Shown here piece after piece: positions 43,736 to 52,172 of a DNA stretch of 64,000 nt. The stretch comes from Clostridia bacterium (lineage in GTDB: Bacteria; Bacillota; Clostridia; UBA1381): the NCBI GenBank assembly GCA_900756545.1, contig CAAEKO010000012.1, positions 1-64,000 on the forward strand, written 5' to 3'. The translations under genes were made by a program, and so were the position numbers. Within the stretch, counting starts at the first letter, position 1. Every line of letters begins with the position of its first letter. The notes beneath the pieces are model-generated. The model saw nothing but the letters and a program-made list of their open reading frames with translations. It searched no databases and was not told the DNA's origin.

Positions 43736-43764
43736 ATTTTACTATATTCGGTCTGATTTTGCAA
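43736..43764 (-). promoter_or_regulatory. Probable promoter of the rdgB operon
   Basis: On the minus strand TTGCAA (43759-43764), a 17-base spacer and TAAAAT (43736-43741). It would give a leader of about 180 bases. Confidence 0.6.
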
Positions 43765-43802
43765 TATCTTTTCGGAAAAATTCTAAAATCCGGCACAAAA
43801 AT

Positions 43803-43830
43803 AAAGACCGCCGAAGCGGTCTTTATTTTT
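43803..43830. terminator. Terminator of the alpha-L-fucosidase gene
   Basis: The stem AAAGACCGC/GCGGTCTTT with loop CGAA is followed by T-rich stretches on both strands, just past the GH29 stop codon. Confidence 0.88.
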
Positions 43831-43835
43831 TGCAG

Positions 43836-45149
43836 CTATTTCAAGAAAACTTCAATGACAGGTACGATAACATTTGGTTTTACTGGTGGAATATTCATAA
43901 CCAATAGGTCGTCGCCTTTCGTCCGGCCCTCGCTGAAATGTTGACTTTCGCCTTCGGTAAACAGGATTTCACTGCCGTCATGCAGGAACTGTGCATAGTC
44001 CACCTTTCCCGCAAAGCCATGCAGCTCCAGAAATGCATACGGGTATTCCATCAGATGAATATACAGCCGTTTGCCGTCCTCGCTCTGGGTAAAGCGGCAG
44101 CCCTTCGGGGCGGTCCATTCCGGCTCAGCCATTGTACAGCCGTAAATGGAACGGCCATTGTACTTCATCCAATCCGCGTAGACCTTCAAGGCTGCTTCAG
44201 CCCGGTAATCCAGATATCCCCTGGCGGTAGGCCCGACATTCATCAGGAAGTTTCCGCCTAAAGCTACCGTGTTAACCAGCATTTGGATCAGCATTTCCGG
44301 AGACTTCCAGGTCATTTCATCCCGGTAATAGCCCCAGGAACCAGATAAGGTCTGACACGCTTCCCAAGTCACCAATTCCCCGGTTTCACTATGCCGGAGC
44401 CATTGCTGGGGCTGATATTGTTCGGGAGTCCACAAATCTTGTTCAAGCTCGGTCCGGTTGTCAATGATGATGTGCGGCTGTAAGCTGCGGGCTGTTTTAA
44501 TCAGTTCCTCAGCTTCCCAGTCCTCTTTCCCCTTCCCATGCATCCATTCTTTATCCGCCGGATCTTTTTTAGAATAGGAAAAATCAAACCAAAGGATATC
44601 AATTTTTCCATAGTTGGTTAACAGTTCTGTCACCTGGTTACGCATATATTCCGCATATTTATGTACGTCTCTGTTTTTGCTCTGTTCATAAGCATCCGGA
44701 TCGTCGCGCCGGGGATGAAGCCGGTCGATAGGGAATTCCGGATGATGCCAGTCAATGAGCGAGTAATAAAAACCGATATGCAGTCCTTCCGCCCGGAAAG
44801 CATCAACATATTCCCGAATGAGATCCCTGTCGGCTTTTGTATTGGTGCACTTGTAGTCCGTATATTTTGAATCGAACATACAAAATCCCTCATGATGCTT
44901 TGTCGTCATGACTACGTATTTCATTCCCGCTGCTTTTGCCTGTCTGGCCCACTCTTTCGGGTCATACATATCCGGGTCAAAATACTTGAAATACAGATCA
45001 TAATGCTCTTCCGGGATCTTTTCGTTTGTTTTCACCCACTCATGCCGGCCGGGCATAGCGTAAAGTCCCCAATGGATGAACATGCCGAATCTGTCATGGG
45101 TAAACCATGCCGTATCTCCCGGTGTTTTCCTTGTGACATAACTTGACAC
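43836..45149 (-). CDS. Alpha-L-fucosidase, GH29
   Basis: A 437-residue glycosidase that releases alpha-linked L-fucose. The barrel starts with RFGMFIHWGLYAMPG, followed by MKYVVMTTKHHEGFCMFDS, the His pair being part of the fucose site. The nucleophile Asp is in KIDILWFDFSYS. There is no signal peptide, so it is likely cytoplasmic and acts on imported oligosaccharides. The start is GTG with AAAGGAATG upstream. It is divergent from an AraC regulator, which probably controls it. No transporter gene is adjacent. Confidence 0.93.
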   Translation of the reverse strand: MSSYVTRKTPGDTAWFTHDRFGMFIHWGLYAMPGRHEWVKTNEKIPEEHYDLYFKYFDPDMYDPKEWARQAKAAGMKYVVMTTKHHEGFCMFDSKYTDYKCTNTKADRDLIREYVDAFRAEGLHIGFYYSLIDWHHPEFPIDRLHPRRDDPDAYEQSKNRDVHKYAEYMRNQVTELLTNYGKIDILWFDFSYSKKDPADKEWMHGKGKEDWEAEELIKTARSLQPHIIIDNRTELEQDLWTPEQYQPQQWLRHSETGELVTWEACQTLSGSWGYYRDEMTWKSPEMLIQMLVNTVALGGNFLMNVGPTARGYLDYRAEAALKVYADWMKYNGRSIYGCTMAEPEWTAPKGCRFTQSEDGKRLYIHLMEYPYAFLELHGFAGKVDYAQFLHDGSEILFTEGESQHFSEGRTKGDDLLVMNIPPVKPNVIVPVIEVFLK

Positions 45150-45179
45150 AGTTAATCATTCCTTTCACTAAAATTTCTC

Positions 45180-45208
45180 TTGCAATTTCTGCAGTAATGC
45201 AATATAAT
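45180..45208 (+). promoter_or_regulatory. Promoter of the AraC gene next to GH29, with internal symmetry
   Basis: TTGCAA (45180-45185), a 17-base spacer and TATAAT (45203-45208). The spacer holds CTGCAG, flanked by inverted arms TTGCA and TGCAA that run from the -35 box to the -10 box. This could be an operator for the divergent regulator. Confidence 0.65.
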
Positions 45209-45292
45209 AATTATGGATTTTAGGGTTTAATTATATCATATCAGCCCTGCTATTAACATGAATTTTTCAATAAGAAATATGGAGATTTCAGT

Positions 45293-46111
45293 ATGGAAAT
45301 GTATAGTAGCCACACGATCATCAAATTGATCAATCAACTGAATATCAATATCATTACCAACGGTTATGCTGTCACGGATCCGTCCTGGATCGGGCGCAAC
45401 GTCTGTTCTCCCTACACCAGACTTTATTACATTGACGCCGGCAGCGGCTTTCTGCGTTACGGTGATACAGAAATCATACTAAAGCCTGGCTTTGTGTATC
45501 TGGTGCCCGCGGGACTTTTATTTAACTATGGCTGTGAGAAAAGCGTTCACCAGTTATATTTTCATATCAATATTTTCACGCCGAATGGCTTTGATTTATT
45601 GCGTCAGGCTGACCGGTGCGTATACATGCCGGTATCTCTGGAAAAGATCGAACAGATCAAGGCATATTATGCCAGCACGGAGTTATCCGCCGCGTTTATG
45701 CTAAAGTATGAAATTTACCATTCACTGGCCATATTGATACAGGAGCTGGGGCTGGAAAATCCGGAAGACTTCAGTTATTCTCCGGAGATAATGTCCTCAG
45801 TGGCGTATATCCGCAAAAATCTTTCTGTCCAGTTAAACGCCGCAGAGCTTGCCCGCCGTCTGTTTATCTCCGAAAGTACCTTTTCCAAACGCTTCAAAGC
45901 CGAAGTCGGCATGACGCCTGGAAAATATATTGATGAGCTGATTTTTTTCCGGGCTGAATATCTGCTTACAAAAACAAATAAAACCATTCATGAGATCAGT
46001 GAGGAGCTTGGGTTCTGTGATCAGTTCTATTTCTCCCGCCGCTTTACCAGACGGTATGAAGAGACTCCGTTTTCTTACCGAAAACGAATGAAATCCAGCA
46101 GTGCAATATAA
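45293..46111 (+). CDS. AraC-family transcriptional regulator
   Basis: A 272-residue regulator with an N-terminal cupin-type sensing domain (about 25-150, including LRYGDTEIILKPGFVYLVPAG) and a C-terminal pair of helix-turn-helix motifs (about 168-268) with AAELARRLFISESTFSKRFK and the family's closing pattern EISEELGFCDQFYFSRRF. GGAG lies upstream of the ATG. Its divergent neighbour is the GH29 fucosidase gene, so it is probably a sugar-responsive activator of that gene. Confidence 0.9.
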   Translation: MEMYSSHTIIKLINQLNINIITNGYAVTDPSWIGRNVCSPYTRLYYIDAGSGFLRYGDTEIILKPGFVYLVPAGLLFNYGCEKSVHQLYFHINIFTPNGFDLLRQADRCVYMPVSLEKIEQIKAYYASTELSAAFMLKYEIYHSLAILIQELGLENPEDFSYSPEIMSSVAYIRKNLSVQLNAAELARRLFISESTFSKRFKAEVGMTPGKYIDELIFFRAEYLLTKTNKTIHEISEELGFCDQFYFSRRFTRRYEETPFSYRKRMKSSSAI

Positions 46112-46141
46112 AAAAACCGCCGGCTCTGCCGACGGTTTTTA
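46112..46141. terminator. Bidirectional terminator between the AraC gene and ftsZ
   Basis: AAACCGCCGGC and GCCGACGGTTT pair with one mismatch and have A and T flanks. It separates two convergent genes. Confidence 0.8.
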
Positions 46142-46142
46142 A

Positions 46143-47291
46143 TTAGTTTTTCTTCAAGAATGATGGAACATTGATATTATCCATTCCGGGCTTCAGCGTC
46201 CGGGAAAAAATCTTGTCGTCATCCTGCGTACCGGAAAAAGTCGGAACCTTGCGCTCAGAAAAATCCGATGCTGCGCCTACAGGTCTTGAACCAAAATCCG
46301 GTTTTGCGTTATTGCGCTTTGCAGTTGCATTCAAACCAGTAGCAATTAATGTAACCTTGATTTCATCCTTCATCTGGTCATCCACAGCGGTACCAACGAT
46401 AATCGTCGCATCCTGAGAAACCAACTCGCGGACGATACCGGATACCTCGCCCATATCCACAAGCGAGAATTCCGTACCGCCGGTAATATTCAGCAATACA
46501 TTTTCCGCGCCAGCAATGCTTGTCTCCAGCAACGGACTTTCGATTGCCGCACGGACAGCGTCCTGCGCCGCATTTTCGCCCTTGCCGATACCAATCCCCA
46601 TGTGTGCCACACCGGAATCACGCATAATCGTACTAACGTCCGCAAAGTCACAGCTGATAATACCGTTCTGAGCGATAACCTCTATAATTCCTTCTACGCC
46701 CTGACGAAGAACTTCATCTGCCAGCTTGAAGGAGTCATTGATCGTAATTTTTTTATCTGCTGTTTTCAAAAGCAGATCATTCGGGATCGTAACGATGGAG
46801 TCAACATTCTGGCTTAATTCCGCAATACCGGATTCCGCATTCTTCATACGCTGCGGCCCCTCAAAAAAGAACGGTTTGGTTACAACCGCAACCGTCAGAA
46901 TGCCCATATCCTTTGCGAGCTTTGCGATAACCGGCGCTGCGCCTGTTCCAGTACCGCCGCCCATTCCGGCAGTAATGAACACCATTTCCGTATCCTTCAT
47001 CAATTCTTTAATCGCGTCTTCTGTTTCTTCAGCGGCTTTTTTGCCCACTTCCGGCTTTGCACCTGCGCCCAGCCCCTGAGTCAGCTTTGTGCCGATTTGC
47101 AGGATAGTCGGCGATTTCACACATTTCAGCTGCTGTAGATCTGTATTGATGGAAATAAACTCCGCTTTGCTGACGCCTGCTTCAATCATTCTATCGACCG
47201 CATTATTCCCGCCGCCGCCAACGCCTATAACTTTAATTCTCGCGCCGTCAACCGGCTGAGAAGATTCCAAATCCAATTCTATGTTGCTCAT
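46143..47291 (-). CDS. ftsZ: Cell division protein FtsZ
   Basis: The tubulin-like GTPase of the division ring. VIGVGGGGNNAVDRM is at 21-35 and the tubulin signature GGGTGTGAAP near 112-121; the T7 loop NDSFKLADEVL is intact. A variable linker from about 318 leads to a C-terminal tail ending NINVPSFLKKN, which is the conserved partner-binding peptide. The length of 382 is normal. GAGGAG precedes the ATG. It follows ftsQ by 141 bases. Confidence 0.98.
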   Translation of the reverse strand: MSNIELDLESSQPVDGARIKVIGVGGGGNNAVDRMIEAGVSKAEFISINTDLQQLKCVKSPTILQIGTKLTQGLGAGAKPEVGKKAAEETEDAIKELMKDTEMVFITAGMGGGTGTGAAPVIAKLAKDMGILTVAVVTKPFFFEGPQRMKNAESGIAELSQNVDSIVTIPNDLLLKTADKKITINDSFKLADEVLRQGVEGIIEVIAQNGIISCDFADVSTIMRDSGVAHMGIGIGKGENAAQDAVRAAIESPLLETSIAGAENVLLNITGGTEFSLVDMGEVSGIVRELVSQDATIIVGTAVDDQMKDEIKVTLIATGLNATAKRNNAKPDFGSRPVGAASDFSERKVPTFSGTQDDDKIFSRTLKPGMDNINVPSFLKKN

Positions 47292-47432
47292 TCGTATTTC
47301 CTCCTCTTTATACTTCTGGCTTTCTTTATTGTACTATGTTTTTCGGATTTATTCAAGTGGAAAGTGATAATTTGTTTCAAAATTTTCACTTTTTTTCACA
47401 TATCCATGTCCGGTTTGTATAAATTTGATAAA

Positions 47433-48239
47433 TTAAGGGGTATAAACCGCTTTTCCGGTGGTACTAAGATCGATCGTTCCCCGTGAGTTTTCAGTAAGCT
47501 TGCTGGAATGAATCGCCTCCCGGAACAATCCCAGTTTTTTTGAAAATTCAACATCACTGCCGCAAAGTACATCCAGCCTGTCTTCATAATTAAACGAAAT
47601 ATTGGACATATCCTCAAAGGAAATCATCTCCACGCCCTTAAGTACATCCAACTTACGCATATCCTGCAGACATTGGATCATCACAGAAAACTTGTCGCTT
47701 TCCGTCACTTCCAGCCGCAGTCCCGGATCAAATCTGGATAGCGTCAGTCCTACCAGCTGTGGGATTTCCTCCGGTTCCTCCATGTTAACCTCCAGAACCT
47801 TTGCCTTCTCATTAATAATAATATACTTCTCATTCTCAATTATGTATCCGCCCGGCTCACATTCCGTGACCGCCACCCGAATGGACGGCGGAATGAGCGC
47901 ACGCTTGACCGTCACAGTGTCAATATACGCAAACTGCAATATATTTTTTTTGATCCTGCCTGTGCTGGTTCTAAACAGGTTTTCCCCGTCCAGCACTCCG
48001 ATGCTTTGCTGCAGCTCCTCCACAGACACCCGGTTATTGCCCTCAATATCCACCCGCCGGATATTGAATAACGGCGTAAAAAACATGACGATCAGAACAG
48101 CAATCAAAATCAGCGTCGAGAAAAATATAAAACGCCGCCTTTTCATGGCGCGGATCCGCTGCCTCTGCCGCTGGGTATGGCGTTTTTGGATATTTCCGTG
48201 CGCCGCTGGTTTTCTTTTTGCAGCCGTTCTTGCGTCCAT
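47433..48239 (-). CDS. ftsQ: Cell division protein FtsQ/DivIB
   Basis: A 268-residue bitopic divisome protein. A basic cytoplasmic part (1-33) precedes one membrane segment (about 35-57). The POTRA domain starts at FNIRRVDIEGNNRVSVEEL, and the beta domain follows with GENLFRTSTGRIKKNIL. The ATG at 48239 has GAGGAG eight bases upstream; a GTG three codons earlier is part of that site. It lies five bases after murA, in the common murA-ftsQ-ftsZ order. Confidence 0.92.
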   Translation of the reverse strand: MDARTAAKRKPAAHGNIQKRHTQRQRQRIRAMKRRRFIFFSTLILIAVLIVMFFTPLFNIRRVDIEGNNRVSVEELQQSIGVLDGENLFRTSTGRIKKNILQFAYIDTVTVKRALIPPSIRVAVTECEPGGYIIENEKYIIINEKAKVLEVNMEEPEEIPQLVGLTLSRFDPGLRLEVTESDKFSVMIQCLQDMRKLDVLKGVEMISFEDMSNISFNYEDRLDVLCGSDVEFSKKLGLFREAIHSSKLTENSRGTIDLSTTGKAVYTP

Positions 48240-48244
48240 GTATT

Positions 48245-49501
48245 TCACTCCTCTCTTCTGATGTTTGCGCCGCAGGCAGACAAATACTTTTCAATGGTCT
48301 CGTAGCCCCGGTCAATATATTTCACATTTTCAATTTCTGTTATCCCCTCTGCGGCCAGTCCGGCAATCACCAGCGCGGCTCCGCCCCGCAGCTCTTTCGC
48401 CACCACATTGGCGCCGCTCAGCCCCGGAACGCCCTGAACCACCGCCACCCGGCCGTCCACCTTGATATCCGCGCCCATGCGGGTCAGCTCCTCCACATGC
48501 TGGTAACGGTTTTCAAAAATGTTCTCCACAAACATTGTTGTTCCGTCCGCAATCGCCGCCAGCGTCATAAACGGCGACTGTATATCGGTAGGAAATCCCG
48601 GATAAGGCATAGTTTGCAGTTTGTCGGCGCTCTTCAGGCCGCCGTGAGGGGCGTTCAGAATCAGCCGGGACTTTTCCGAATATATCCGGCACCCCATTTC
48701 CTTCAACGCATGAATGATAGCTCCCATATGCAATGCATCCGCGTTGCGCAGGATTATGCTGCCGCCGGTCGCCGCTGCCGCCGCCAAATACGTGGCCGCC
48801 ACAATTCGGTCCGGCATGATGGTATGCTCCACGCCGTACAGCTTCCGCACGCCCTCAATTCGAATTACATCTGACCCCGCGCCGCTGATTTTCGCCCCCA
48901 TACGGTTCAGAAATACGGCCAGATCAACGATTTCCGGCTCCCGGGCGGCGTTGGTCACGGTTGTAATTCCGTCCGCCATACAGGCCGCAAGCATAATATT
49001 CTCTGTGGCGCCTACGCTGGGAAAATCAAGCTGTATACTATCGCCATGTAATTCCTGCGCCTCACAATTTATGTACCCATGAGATTCAGTGATCTCTACA
49101 CCCAGCTTCCGCAAGGCTTTTAAATGCAAATCTATCGGCCTGTTGCCGATCTCACAACCGCCTGGCATGGAAACCACCGCTTTTTTACAGCGGGATATGA
49201 TAGCTCCCAAAAAAATAATGGATGAGCGCATCTGCCGCATCAACTCATCCGCAATTTTACATTCGGAAATATTGTCTGACTCAACAACCAGAATCCGCCC
49301 CTGCCGCTTCACTTTGCAGCCCAAATCCTTCAAAACCTCTATGGTGATCGCAACGTCTCTAAGGTCCGGACAGTTATAGATTACATTTTTTTCTCCATTG
49401 AGTATCGTAGCCGCCAGGATTGGCAGCACGGCGTTTTTCGCACCCTGCACGTCAATCTCGCCTTCAATCCGGCCGCCGCCCTTGATTACGAATTTACTCA
49501 T
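48245..49501 (-). CDS. murA: UDP-N-acetylglucosamine 1-carboxyvinyltransferase
   Basis: Adds enolpyruvate to UDP-GlcNAc, the first step of peptidoglycan precursor synthesis and the fosfomycin target. The active-site loop is SMPGGCEIGNRPIDLH with the reactive Cys in the position attacked by fosfomycin. GAKNAVLPILAATIL near the N-terminus holds the Lys-Asn pair. The length of 418 is normal. GGGGTGT precedes the ATG at 49501 and a consensus promoter lies upstream. It leads the murA-ftsQ-ftsZ unit. Confidence 0.97.
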   Translation of the reverse strand: MSKFVIKGGGRIEGEIDVQGAKNAVLPILAATILNGEKNVIYNCPDLRDVAITIEVLKDLGCKVKRQGRILVVESDNISECKIADELMRQMRSSIIFLGAIISRCKKAVVSMPGGCEIGNRPIDLHLKALRKLGVEITESHGYINCEAQELHGDSIQLDFPSVGATENIMLAACMADGITTVTNAAREPEIVDLAVFLNRMGAKISGAGSDVIRIEGVRKLYGVEHTIMPDRIVAATYLAAAAATGGSIILRNADALHMGAIIHALKEMGCRIYSEKSRLILNAPHGGLKSADKLQTMPYPGFPTDIQSPFMTLAAIADGTTMFVENIFENRYQHVEELTRMGADIKVDGRVAVVQGVPGLSGANVVAKELRGGAALVIAGLAAEGITEIENVKYIDRGYETIEKYLSACGANIRREE

Positions 49502-49581
49502 CAATAGGACACCCCCTGCATTCCATATTATTTTTAGTACATAATATGGTTTTCGGGAAAAAGTGTTCCTTATATCATTGT

Positions 49582-49610
49582 ATTATACCAAATACCACCG
49601 TTAAAATCAA
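49582..49610 (-). promoter_or_regulatory. Promoter of murA-ftsQ
   Basis: On the minus strand TTGATT (49605-49610), a 17-base spacer and TATAAT (49582-49587), 80 bases before murA. Confidence 0.82.
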
Positions 49611-49644
49611 TATCTTTTCGAAGAAATAAGATTTTTCCAGAATG

Positions 49645-50889
49645 TCATACGTTCCAGCTGTTCAAATATTCAGCCTGTGCTTCTGTCAGCGTGTCGATCT
49701 CCCGTCCGTAGGATCTGAGCTTCCGAAGAGCCATTTCCCTGTCGATTTCCTCCGGCACGTCTACGACCATTTTATCAAGCTTTGTATGGTTTTTGGCAAT
49801 ATACGCCGCACTTTTGGCCTGAATCGCAAAGCTCATATCCATGATTTCCGCCGGATGTCCGTCGCCTGCCGCCAGATTCACCAGCCTGCCCTCCGCCAAA
49901 AGATAAACCCAGTTTCCGTTTTTCAGCTTATAGCCCATGATATTCTGCCGCTGGGGCTGCTTCTCCACAGCCATTTCTTCCAGCGCCTCTACATCAATCT
50001 CCACATTGAAATGCCCGGCATTACAGAGGATCGCCCCGTCTTTCATATTATCCAGCGCTCCCCGGCCAATCACGTCCCGGCAGCCGGTTACCGTAATAAA
50101 CAAATCTCCCGTCTTAGCCGCATCCGCCATAGGCATGACGTCAAAACCGTCCATTTTGGCTTCCAATGCCTTTACCGGGTCAATTTCCGTAACGATCACA
50201 TTGGCGCCAAAACCCTTTGCCCGCATAGCGACGCCTTTGCCGCCCCAGCCGTAACCAGCTACGACCACATTCTTCCCGGCTGCGATCAGATTAGTCGTAC
50301 GGTTGATTCCGTCCCAAACAGACTGACCCGTACCGTAACGATTGTCGAACAAATACTTACACCGGGCGTTGTTTACCAGTACCATAGGAAATTTCAGCGC
50401 ACCAGCCTTTGCCATAGACGCCAGCCGGATGATTCCAGTAGTGGTTTCCTCGCACCCGCCTAAAACCTGCGGAATTTTTTCCGGATATTCATTATGGATC
50501 AGATTCACCAAATCGCCGCCATCGTCAATGATGATATTCGGCCCGGCCTCAATCACCTTCGCCATATGGTCTTTATATTCCTCCGGAGTGCATCCATGCC
50601 ACGCAAACACATGAAGCCCCGCATGGGCTAAAGCCGCTGCCACGTCATCCTGGGTAGACAGCGGATTACTGCCAGTGATATACATATCCGCACCGCCAGC
50701 CGCCAAGACCTTACAGAGGTATGCCGTCTTTGCCTCCAAATGGATTGACAAAGCCACCCGTAGGCCGGCAAAAGGCTGTTCCGTCCTAAACTCCTCCTCG
50801 ATCCCCCGCAGGAGAACCATATGCCGTTTTACCCATTCTATTTTCCGCGCGCCGCTTTCCCACAGCGTTAAATCCCGGATCTGACTCAT
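49645..50889 (-). CDS. S-adenosylhomocysteine hydrolase-like enzyme, probably S-inosylhomocysteine hydrolase
   Basis: A 414-residue NAD-dependent hydrolase of the SAHH family. The NAD site is VVVAGYGWGGKGVA and the catalytic Lys/Asp region NNARCKYLFDNRYGTGQS; AGHFNVEID and AEGRLVNLAAGDGHP are also kept. The substrate motif differs from the usual HMTxQT: here it is IHLEAKTAYL, the form I recall from the Thermotoga and methanogen enzymes that work together with a SAH deaminase. The gene overlaps the deaminase gene by four bases (ATGA). S-inosylhomocysteine is therefore a likely substrate. The family call is secure; the substrate is inference. Confidence 0.88.
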   Translation of the reverse strand: MSQIRDLTLWESGARKIEWVKRHMVLLRGIEEEFRTEQPFAGLRVALSIHLEAKTAYLCKVLAAGGADMYITGSNPLSTQDDVAAALAHAGLHVFAWHGCTPEEYKDHMAKVIEAGPNIIIDDGGDLVNLIHNEYPEKIPQVLGGCEETTTGIIRLASMAKAGALKFPMVLVNNARCKYLFDNRYGTGQSVWDGINRTTNLIAAGKNVVVAGYGWGGKGVAMRAKGFGANVIVTEIDPVKALEAKMDGFDVMPMADAAKTGDLFITVTGCRDVIGRGALDNMKDGAILCNAGHFNVEIDVEALEEMAVEKQPQRQNIMGYKLKNGNWVYLLAEGRLVNLAAGDGHPAEIMDMSFAIQAKSAAYIAKNHTKLDKMVVDVPEEIDREMALRKLRSYGREIDTLTEAQAEYLNSWNV

Positions 50890-52172
50890 TTCGGATTCAC
50901 CCTTTCCATTATCTTTGCACAATGATAATATATTTTTTCCGCATCAAGCGTTTTCATTTCCCGGTTTTCCATCAAAATTTCCCCATTTACCAGCACCGTT
51001 TCAATTTCCCCGCCATTTGCCGCATAGACAAGAGAAGATGCAATATTGTTGTAAGGCCGGAACTGGGGTTCGTTCAGATTCATTAAAACAAGATCGGCTT
51101 TCATCCCTTGCCGAATCTCTCCGATCTGCCCCGCAAGCCCCGCCGCTTTTGCCCCGTTCACTGTTGCATACCGCAGAACGTCTTGTGTGCCGATAGCCAG
51201 CGGGTTATGGTTCAGTCCCTTATGCAGAAGCGCCGCGTAATTCATGTCGCCGAACATATTCAGCGTATTGTTGCTTGCCGCGCCGTCTGTACCGATAGTG
51301 ATATTCACGCCCTTTTCCTGCATTTTCAGAAGAGGCGCCGCGCCGTTGGCAAGCTTTAAGTTGCTTTTAGGGTTTGTCGCCACTGTCACACCCTTCTGTG
51401 CCATGATTTCAACATCATGGTCGGTGGCGTATACACAATGAGCGGCTATAGTCGGATAAGCAAATAAACCGATTTTATCCATGAGCTCAATCGGCGTACA
51501 CCCATATTGAGCCTGTACGTCCGCAACCTCTTTTGCGCTTTCCGACAAATGTATGTTTAAGCCAAGCCCATAGTTTTCCGCTTCCGCCATCACAATTTCC
51601 AGGTATTCCGGATCACAGCTATATGGCGCGTGAGGGCCTAACATAAACGTGACTCTTTCATTTTCGTTGCCCAGATATGCGTCAAGATTTTCCCGAAGCC
51701 GCCGCCGGCCCCCCTCATCGTTCCCCTTGCCAACCAACCCCCGGGACAATACGGCCCGGATACCGGCCTCGTCCACAGCCCGCTTGATAGCGGCAATATC
51801 AATATTCATATCAATGAAACAAGTCGTACCAGTCCGGAGCATTTCCAAGCATCCCAGCAAAGTACCCCAATACATGTCCTCCGGCTGAAGCCTGTCCTCC
51901 ATAGGCAAAATGTGTCCGAATAACCAGTCGTCAAAAGCCATATCATCTGCCACATTGCGGAATAGGGACATGTAAGAATGGGTGTGGGCGTTAACCAGCC
52001 CGGGGATCACCAATCTACCCCGTCCGCCGATCACCCTGTCCGCCGTAAAGCCCTCCGGCCTCTGTCCTACGCCGCTGATTACCGCGCCGGTAATATAAAC
52101 ATCCGTGTCCTTTACAACAAAAGCGTTATTCTCCAGCAGCAATGCTTTCGTGTTCTGTATTGCAATATTCAT
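50886..52172 (-). CDS. mtaD: S-adenosylhomocysteine / 5'-methylthioadenosine deaminase
   Basis: A 428-residue amidohydrolase that deaminates SAH, MTA or 5'-deoxyadenosine to the inosine form. The metal site shows the HTH pair at 63-65, further His residues in LNIHLSES and AAHCVYA, and the Asp in TDGAASNNTLNMFGDM, which is the stretch typical of SAH/MTA deaminases. Its ATG directly follows the stop of the membrane protein gene (TAAATG), and its end overlaps the SAHH-like gene. The trio reads as one operon. Confidence 0.9.
   Translation of the reverse strand: MNIAIQNTKALLLENNAFVVKDTDVYITGAVISGVGQRPEGFTADRVIGGRGRLVIPGLVNAHTHSYMSLFRNVADDMAFDDWLFGHILPMEDRLQPEDMYWGTLLGCLEMLRTGTTCFIDMNIDIAAIKRAVDEAGIRAVLSRGLVGKGNDEGGRRRLRENLDAYLGNENERVTFMLGPHAPYSCDPEYLEIVMAEAENYGLGLNIHLSESAKEVADVQAQYGCTPIELMDKIGLFAYPTIAAHCVYATDHDVEIMAQKGVTVATNPKSNLKLANGAAPLLKMQEKGVNITIGTDGAASNNTLNMFGDMNYAALLHKGLNHNPLAIGTQDVLRYATVNGAKAAGLAGQIGEIRQGMKADLVLMNLNEPQFRPYNNIASSLVYAANGGEIETVLVNGEILMENREMKTLDAEKIYYHCAKIMERVNPK

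Noticed and set aside
49645..50889. Plain adenosylhomocysteinase as the product name
   Set aside because: The family is right, but the substrate motif and the overlapping deaminase gene point to S-inosylhomocysteine, so the plain name would hide the main point.
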